This document shows positions 58,405 to 64,000 of a stretch of DNA of 64,000 bases, piece after piece. Both the position numbers and the translations under genes were made by a program. Numbering within the stretch: the first letter of the stretch is position 1; every line of letters begins with the position of its first letter. Origin of the DNA: Coix lacryma-jobi var. lacryma-jobi (lineage: Eukaryota > Streptophyta > Magnoliopsida > Poales > Poaceae); the NCBI GenBank assembly GCA_009763385.1, contig CM019824.1, forward strand, positions 147,133,705 through 147,197,704, read 5' to 3'. The notes below the pieces were generated by a model, which was not told where the DNA came from, searched no databases, and saw only the letters and a program-made list of their open reading frames with translations.

Positions 58405-59129
58405 TTGATCACTGTCTTAGAAAAGCATAAATCAGCTTTTGACTATTCACTCCATGACTTAAAGGGAATCAACCCTGCTTTCTGCACCCATCGCATTCCT
58501 ACTGATCCTAACATATCACCATCCAGAGAGCCACAACGCAGGCTTAACAATGCGATGAGAGAAGTAGTAAAGAAAGAAGTTTTGAAACTCTTGCACGCCG
58601 GGATCATTTATCCTGTGCCACACAGTGAGTGGGTAAGCCCTGTCCAAGTTGTGCCTAAAAAGGGAGGCATGACTGTGGTAAAGAATGAGAAGAATGAATT
58701 AATTCCACAAAGAACTATTACTGGTTGGAGAATGTGTATTGATTACAGAAAATTAAACAAGGCAACTAGAAAGATCACTTTCCGCTACCTTTCATAGATG
58801 AAATGTTAGAACGGTTAGCCAATCACTCTTTCTTTTGTTTTCTTGATGGATATTCTGGATATCACCAAATCCCAATCCATCCAGATGATCAAAGCAAAAC
58901 CACTTTTACATGTCCATACGGAACTTATGCATATCGCCGAATGTCTTTTGGATTATGTAATGCACCTGCTTCTTTTCAAAGATGTATGATGTCTATATTT
59001 TCTGATATGATTGAAGAAATCATGGAAGTTTTCATGGATGACTTTTCTGTTTATGGAAAAACTTTCGATGATTGTCTTGAAAATTTAAACAAGGTTTTGC
59101 AAAGATGTGAAGAAAAGCACTTAGTCCTT
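58405..59129 (+). pseudogene. A1 reverse transcriptase, truncated by the copia insertion
   Basis: First ORF 58405..58797: CTHRIPTDPNISPSREPQRR, KKEVLKLLHAGIIYPVPHSE, VQVVPKKGGMTVVKNEKNEL, WRMCIDYRKLNKAT. A 1-base shift near 58785 ends it. The second block, 58803..59129, has FLDGYSGYHQIPIHPDDQSK, YRRMSFGLCNAPASFQRCM and the active site VFMDDFSVYG. It stops within EEKHLVL, where C begins. Confidence 0.92.
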
Positions 59130-59565
59130 TGCAGATACGTGGGTGTATGCCGAGTCTCTGAGTGATGAGTGATTGTCAATGGGTTTGATCGCAGGGTCTT
59201 TGGCTTGTGTTGTGCAGGTGCCGAGCACGGAGACAGTGATCGAGGGCAAGGTGAAGGTCAAGTTGAGACGAGTCGTGCCGACGGACCGGGTGCGGTGAAG
59301 GATGGGTGTGCCGTGCGGCGGACGTGCCATGCCGATGAACCAGCGGTGAAGGCGGACGTGAGGCTTGGACTGAGAGACCAGAGTGCCTGAGGATCAGCTG
59401 TGGTGGCTGGCAGCCTGGGACAGCGACAAGTGAAGACTTGCGGGGCACGGTGTTGCTCGGGTCGAGGACCTGGGGACACGTGTCGGTGGACGGGGTGCAC
59501 GGGCGGTGCATCCCCTCTACAGCTTCGGTTTGGTGGTAGAGCCAGGGAAAAACCATCAGATGGAC

Positions 59566-59870
59566 GGTTTCCAGGTTTGGGCCTCAAAACCTGGGCGTGG
59601 ACGGTTTCCGAGTTTGGCCACAAAACTCGGGCTGAGGGTTTCCGAGTTTGGCCACAAAACTCGGGCTGAGGGTTTCCGAGTTTGGCCACAAAACTCGGGC
59701 TGAGGACGGTTTCCAGGTTTGGGCATCAAAACATGGGCGCTGCGGGTTTCTGAGTTTGGGCCACAAAACTCAGACGTTGGACTTGGAGGCTGGTTTCCCG
59801 GTTTGGGCCTCAAAACTGGGGGATAGCTGGAAAAGGCTGGTTTCCCGGTTTGGGCCACAAAATCGAGGGT
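59566..59870 (+). repeat. Array of eight covarying hairpin units in the C LTR
   Basis: Units of 34 to 47 bp have the core (stem)GTTTgg(g)cc(a/t)cAAAAC(stem). Stems read CCAGG/CCTGG (59571), CCGAG/CTCGG (59608, 59642, 59676), CCAGG/CATGG (59713, imperfect), CTGAG/CTCAG (59750), CCCGG/CTGGG (59797, imperfect) and CCCGG/TCGAG (59844, decayed). Changes on one side are mostly matched on the other. Confidence 0.85.
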
Positions 59871-60607
59871 GCAGAGCGAGGGCGGCACGTGGCGGTGATC
59901 CGAAGGTTGCGTCGAGGCAACGCTTCGAATTGTGCGGGCGTGGCCGTCGGATACACCTACCACCGAGTTGGTCCAGAATAACCCTAGGGTTTAGCTGGTT
60001 CGCTCTGTAATTAGAATAGAGAGGGGTAGAGTAGGAAATAGACTTAGGCTAGTAGTAGGATAAGTAGTGTCGGGAGACACCCTCTTCCCATCTATCTCAG
60101 TCATTTGCTCTTTCCCACTTAGGGTTTCCTGCTCTCCCAATCCCCTGCTGTAGCTAGCTGAGATCCGCAGAGAGACTTGCCTCTGTGTACTGTTGATTTA
60201 AGGAAGTGAGGCCGTAACCTCACTGTTGCAGTTCAGATCGATGACTTGATTCGCGTTTTGATTCGTGCTCTTCGCGTTCTTCGTTTCCTCGCGATTTTCC
60301 CGTCACTCGATCTCCCTCTCTAGTGCGTCTTTGCGAAATTCGTTTGAATCATTTTGTTCGTATCATTGAGGAGGTCATTTCGACCAAAGGAATTCATCTA
60401 ACTCCTCCTGATCGATAGATCGGGACGATTTCGTTTTCGTGGCGCTTTTTTCGGTTCATCCACCTTCCCTTTTGATTTCCCGGTGATTTGGTTGTTTTGG
60501 GCGGATGATTTCTTGGGGATAGTCTCCTAACTACCCCGTGATCATCTTCTCCAAGTTTGGGAACTTGGGATTGTGATTTGATTTGGTTTTGGGAAGAGTT
60601 TTGAGAA

Positions 60608-60901
60608 GGGCGATTGAAATCGCCCTCACTGGGCATTGGCGGACAGTCCGCCGTCCCAGGCGCGGACAGTCCGCGCGTCGGGGCTGGTTCAGACCAGCCG
60701 CGGCCAGTCCCTGCTGTTCTTGGCTCGGGTCACCGGCGGACAGTCCGCCGTGCTAAAGCGCGACAGTCCGGGACCGAGCAGGGGGACTTCAGCAACTGTG
60801 TGGTTTTGCACTTTGACCGGCGGACAGTCCGCCACCAGAGCGCGGACAGTCCGGCCTTGGGCGGACAGTCCGGGACTCCAGGTCCGGACAGTCCGGGATC
60901 C
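60608..60901 (+). repeat. Array of GGACAGTCC palindromes in the C LTR
   Basis: At least eight units centred on GGACAGTCC, several extended to GGCGGACAGTCCGCC (60638, 60735, 60820) or CGCGGACAGTCCGCG (about 60660). A separate hairpin GGGCGATT-GA-AATCGCCC lies at 60608..60625. The outer base pair flips G:C to C:G between units while staying complementary. Confidence 0.88.
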
Positions 60902-61312
60902 TGCTGATTGCTCCGGTTTAGTGCGTTTGCTCTCCCGGCTTGTTCGCTTGGTTTCCGAACTTCTCGTTTGGCCCTGTAGTTGACCAAGGAACCTCTCTAG
61001 GTATCTTTGCTACTTGTTAGCATAGGTATTTAGGAGTTTATCGACGTAGCCGTCTATCTACGTCCGGGACTTGGTCTTTGGGGTTGTGTTCGAGCCGGAA
61101 CTTTTGGAGTTTGGTTTGCTTCTTCTTGGTGGTGCTCCGCTGTGATCCTAGGGATCATCCACCCTCTTCCAAGGGTCTTGAGCATCACGGTTTCGGTCGC
61201 CGTTTCTCGGGGTTGATTTTGAGACATTTGGCCAAAGTTTCTGAGAAGAATTTTTGAGCTCCCATTCACCCCCCCTCTGGTCGCCTTGCTAGTGCTTTCT
61301 CGGTCCTTCAAT

Positions 61313-61324
61313 TGGCATCGGAGC
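61313..61324 (+). other. C primer-binding site (tRNA-Met-like variant)
   Basis: TGGCATCGGAGC, two bases after the LTR end, differs from the TGGTATCAGAGC of T2 and D at two positions, both C/T or A/G transitions. Confidence 0.85.
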
Positions 61325-61361
61325 AGGTTAAGGATCTTCCACCTTAGCCGGTTCCAGATCC

Positions 61362-64000
61362 ATAGAAGGCGACATAGATCGCGGCGTGGGCAAACCGCCG
61401 TTCTTTGATGGGACGAACTATGCGTATTGGAAGATACGCATGTCGGCCTATCTTCAGAGCATGGGCTCTTCTGTTTGGGAGATTTGCAACAGGGACGATT
61501 TCGTTGTCTTGGCTGCTCATGTCACTCAGCTCCAGATCGATGAGCACGAGGCCAATAGCCGGGCACGTAACGCCTTGTTCTCCTGTTTGAGCATGGGTGA
61601 GTTTGATCGCGTTTCTCACCTCTCTACGGCTCAGGAGATTTGGGCCACCTTCATGCGTTTTCATGAGGGCACCTCTCAAGTCAAAACCTGACTCTACGAG
61701 TTGTTCAAGAGAGAGTATGAGAACTTTCGACATCAGCCTGGCGAGAGCATAGAAAGTTTATTCGCTCGCTTTCAGGTGATTGTCAACAGATGATGGCTAA
61801 CAAGGAGCAGTTGCCTTTCGACGACCATGAGAGAGCTTTGAAGCTTTTGCATACTCTTGATCGGTCGGTGTGGATTCCAAGGTTCAGGCGATCATCGAAT
61901 CGCCTAACTATGAGACCCTCACGTGCGATGAGCTCTTCAGTAAGCTCAAGTCCAGTGAGATTGATGCCATGGCGAGGGCTTCTTATGAGAATCCTTCCGG
62001 CCCGACTATGGCTTTGGTTTCTGTTCTTCCGCTACCCCTCTGCTGGCTTTGCGCTTTCATCTCTCTTTTCTGTCATAGAGGATCAGCTGGAGTCTTTGGG
62101 AGACGAGGAGTTGGCTTTGCTCGCCAACCGGTTCACGCGGTTCCACAACAACCGCATGAACCGTCGCCGCGGAGGAGGACGCTCAGGATGCTATGAGTGC
62201 GGCGATCCCGACCACTTCATCGCCAACTGCCCCAAGAAGAGCAAGCATTCGGGGAAGGGCAATCATGGGCACAAGTACGACTCCAAGCGCAAGGAGAAGC
62301 ACGTCCCCCCAAGGCGCAAGAAGAGGGGCGGCTTCGACAAAGAGTACATCAAGAAAGTACTTGGAGAAGGCCCAGGCTGAGCAGCGTGCGTTCTTCGCCA
62401 CGCTCAGCGACGTCGACGGCTCGGATGACGACTCCGCTTGCTCAAGCGATGACGAGTCCGAGAAGAAGAAGAGGATCGAGGACAAGTTGAACGGTCTCTG
62501 CTTCTTCGCCGACGACGACGGCTTCTGCACCATGGCGCTTGGTGATAAGGTCGGAGGCGAGCTGGAGCACACCCCTCGGAATGACGACGACGACGACGAC
62601 ACCTCCCAGGTATCTCTCACCTACGACGACCTTTCCGCGAGTTGAGAAACTTACTTCTGCCCTCCTTAGCCAAGATAAACTGCTTAGGCGTGCTGCTAGA
62701 GAGCGCAAGGAGTTTAGGCAGAAGTGGGAGGACACGGTGAAGGAGCTTGAGTTCGCTCGGTCCACCGTGGTTGTGTCGGAGGAGAGTGAGTGTGAGTCGT
62801 GCACCAAGCACATGACTGATCTTCTCTCTTTGAGGAGCAAGTATGCTGCTTTGGTTGGAGAGGTGGATGAGCTCCGTGCTAGGCCGCAGCTGTTGGGTGC
62901 ATGCAAGACTTGTCCTGTCTTGCAATCCGAGTTGGCAGAGAAGAATGCCAAGATTGAGTCTTTAAAGAAGGCCAACTCGGGTAGCACTTGTGTCACGAGG
63001 TGTGCTTTGTGTGAGGGCTTGGAGAAGGAGATTGCGAATGTCAAGCATGGCAAGATGCAAACCGAGGAGGAAAACACATACCTTCGGACCATCTTGTCAT
63101 GGGTCTCTTGTAGTGAGCCGCAGCTCGGGATGATGATCTCCCAATTTAAGCGAGCTGCTGGAAGTTCTGGTGTAGGTCTTGCTCTGGGTGTTGATCTTTC
63201 TGCTTTTGGGAAGATTGGAGAGTCGAGTGGTCTGAATCCTAGTGAGAAGCCCAACTCCACCACTACTCCCAAACTGACCAAGCTTCCACCCAAAGAGCCC
63301 GTCAAGCCTACCACCAAGGATGGGGTATTTGAGGAACCCCCGAGAGCTCTGCCCAAGAACCAAGTGTGGGCACCCAAGCCAAACCACCTCAAGAACAAGC
63401 TTGACACAATGCCATCCATTCAGGAGGAGTGCTTGCCACAGAAGGGCAAAGTGAACCATACCCACAGCCTAGCGTACCAACAACCCCCTTTGCGTGCGGT
63501 GAGGTACCAGTGTGACTTCTGTGGGAGGGATGGTCACTTGAGCGAGTTCTGCTTTCGGCGCAAGAGAGAGGCGCACCGTGCTCGGGAGATGGACAACCCG
63601 GACATGTACCACCCTTTCCATGGTGTGCATGTGCCGAACGTCCAGAGGAGAGCTGCTAGGCCCAAAGGTCCAGAACCTCAAGTTCCCAGGCCTAGGGAGA
63701 GAAGAGCTCCGAGGAGAGATGCTAGGCCTAGAGGCGCAGTGCCTCAAGTTGCTAGGCCTAGGCCTCGTAGAGAGAGTGCCCGACGGGGTCCTGCTCTTGC
63801 AGGCTACGGACCCCGTGGCGGAGGCTTTGTTGAGCACTTTCCCCACCGCGTTTTGAGTATTGCGATGGACGCTCCTCCCTTAGCGGACCACGTTTTCCTC
63901 TACGTGGTGATCGCTCCTCTCATAGACGTGCTAGGAATGGTTTTTCTGCTAACCGTTCTTTTGAGCAGCCGGCCCAACACTGGTATTCTTCCTACTTCAC
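61362..64000 (+). pseudogene. C Gag (copia), start codon lost and frame broken
   Basis: The frame opens at 61362 with ATA where an ATG is expected (next codons EGDIDRGVGKPPFFDG). The capsid part reads YWKIRMSAYLQSMGSSVWEI and EIWATFMRFHEGTSQVKT. TGA at 61689 follows, with frame changes at about 61790, 61870, 62020 and 62370. The first knuckle CYECGDPDHFIANC is at about 62190..62231. An acidic segment (62400..62470), a long helical part (62650..63090) and a second knuckle CDFCGRDGHLSEFC at about 63510..63551 follow, then an Arg/Pro-rich tail running off the window. Gag forms the particle. Two knuckles about 1.3 kb apart is a SIRE-type feature. Confidence 0.82.

Larger units (their letters stand above)
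55393..59129 (+). mobile_element. A1: Athila-lineage gypsy element, 5' portion
   Basis: 5' LTR 55393..56648, PBS, Gag start and RT are present. At 59129 the copia element C is inserted in the RT gene, and the remainder should continue beyond the window. RT wording (WRMCIDYRKLNKATR, FLDGYSGYHQIPIHPDDQSK, MDDFSVYGKTFDDC) is typical of Athila. The element interrupts T1 Gag. Confidence 0.9.
59130..61310 (+). mobile_element. C 5' LTR
   Basis: 2181 bp from TGCAGATACG, exactly where A1 RT breaks off, to TCCTTCA just before the PBS. It contains two tandem arrays of inverted repeats (59566..59870 and 60608..60901). The second LTR is outside the window, so the ends rest on TG/CA, the A1 break and the PBS. 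Confidence 0.85.
59130..64000 (+). mobile_element. C: SIRE/Maximus-type Ty1/copia element (5' part)
   Basis: 5' LTR 59130..61310, a PBS variant of the tRNA-Met motif, and a long Gag with two distant CCHC knuckles. Pol lies beyond the window. The type is judged from the Gag start (PPFFDGTNYAYWKIRM), the long Gag with a second knuckle and the large LTR. It is inserted in the A1 RT gene. Confidence 0.85.

Noticed and set aside
59556..59963. ORFs with repeated FCGQTRKPSARVLWPNSET-like text
   Set aside because: The repeats are translations of the hairpin array in the copia LTR, not a repeat protein.
1..64000. CRISPR array, bacterial operon or phage
   Set aside because: The repeats present are LTRs, a microsatellite and LTR-internal arrays. 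Coding content is eukaryotic retroelement, with introns and plant-type primer sites.

Overview
The window looks like gene-poor nuclear DNA of a grass (Poaceae). I see no host gene, rRNA or tRNA gene, and no bacterial-type operon. Almost every base can be assigned to LTR retrotransposons: Ty3/gypsy of the Tat, Tekay/Del-type chromovirus and Athila lineages, plus one Ty1/copia element of SIRE/Maximus type. The grass assignment is an inference from the element families, the GC-rich LTR cores and the nesting. Species cannot be read from the sequence.

Layout. T1, an old Tat-lineage gypsy element on the minus strand, forms the matrix. A probable 3' LTR tip lies at 1..90, antisense-encoded extra genes at about 2988..3631 and 5220..8593, gag-pol at 9376..14419, and the 5' part of gag reappears at 54577..55392. 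A 1.9-kb LTR-like element (282..2182) sits in its 3' part. T2, a Tekay/Del-type element (minus, 14420..54571, target duplication GGCGG), is inserted in T1 gag. R, a second Tat-lineage element (minus, 27418..54015), is inserted in the 5' LTR of T2. D, a second Tekay/Del-type element (plus, 29757..45762, target duplication CCAGC), is inserted in the antisense gene of R. S, a 3.9-kb solo LTR (plus, 33392..37336, target duplication CCACG), is inserted in the first ORF of D. This is a five-level nest (T1 > T2 > R > D > S), and its insertion order follows directly from the sequence. To the right, an Athila element A1 (plus, 55393..59129) interrupts T1, and a SIRE-like copia element C (plus, 59130..beyond 64000) interrupts A1.

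Most notable result. Both Tekay/Del-type elements have an extra ORF between the primer-binding site and gag whose first residues copy the histone H3 tail. In D the protein begins with M followed by AQTKQTARKSTGGRAP, against H3 ARTKQTARKSTGGKAP. In T2 the same start is present and the likeness runs on through the LATK segment, broken by a small deletion at the H3 K9/S10 position. The two copies share the changes R2Q and K14R. No histone fold follows. Instead there is a variable middle part, a shared segment and a coiled-coil-like tail. A chromovirus that carries a chromodomain on its integrase and also encodes an H3-tail mimic is the best candidate here for an undescribed system.

Other notable features are antisense genes with their own TATA boxes and introns in the Tat elements, a tandem array of covarying hairpins and a second array of palindromes in the copia LTR, a conserved acidic peptide embedded in three unrelated Tekay-type LTRs, and a deletion scar that removed the outer edge of the R 5' LTR together with about 2 kb of the T2 LTR. 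All coding regions except short stretches carry stops or frameshifts, so the copies look inactive.
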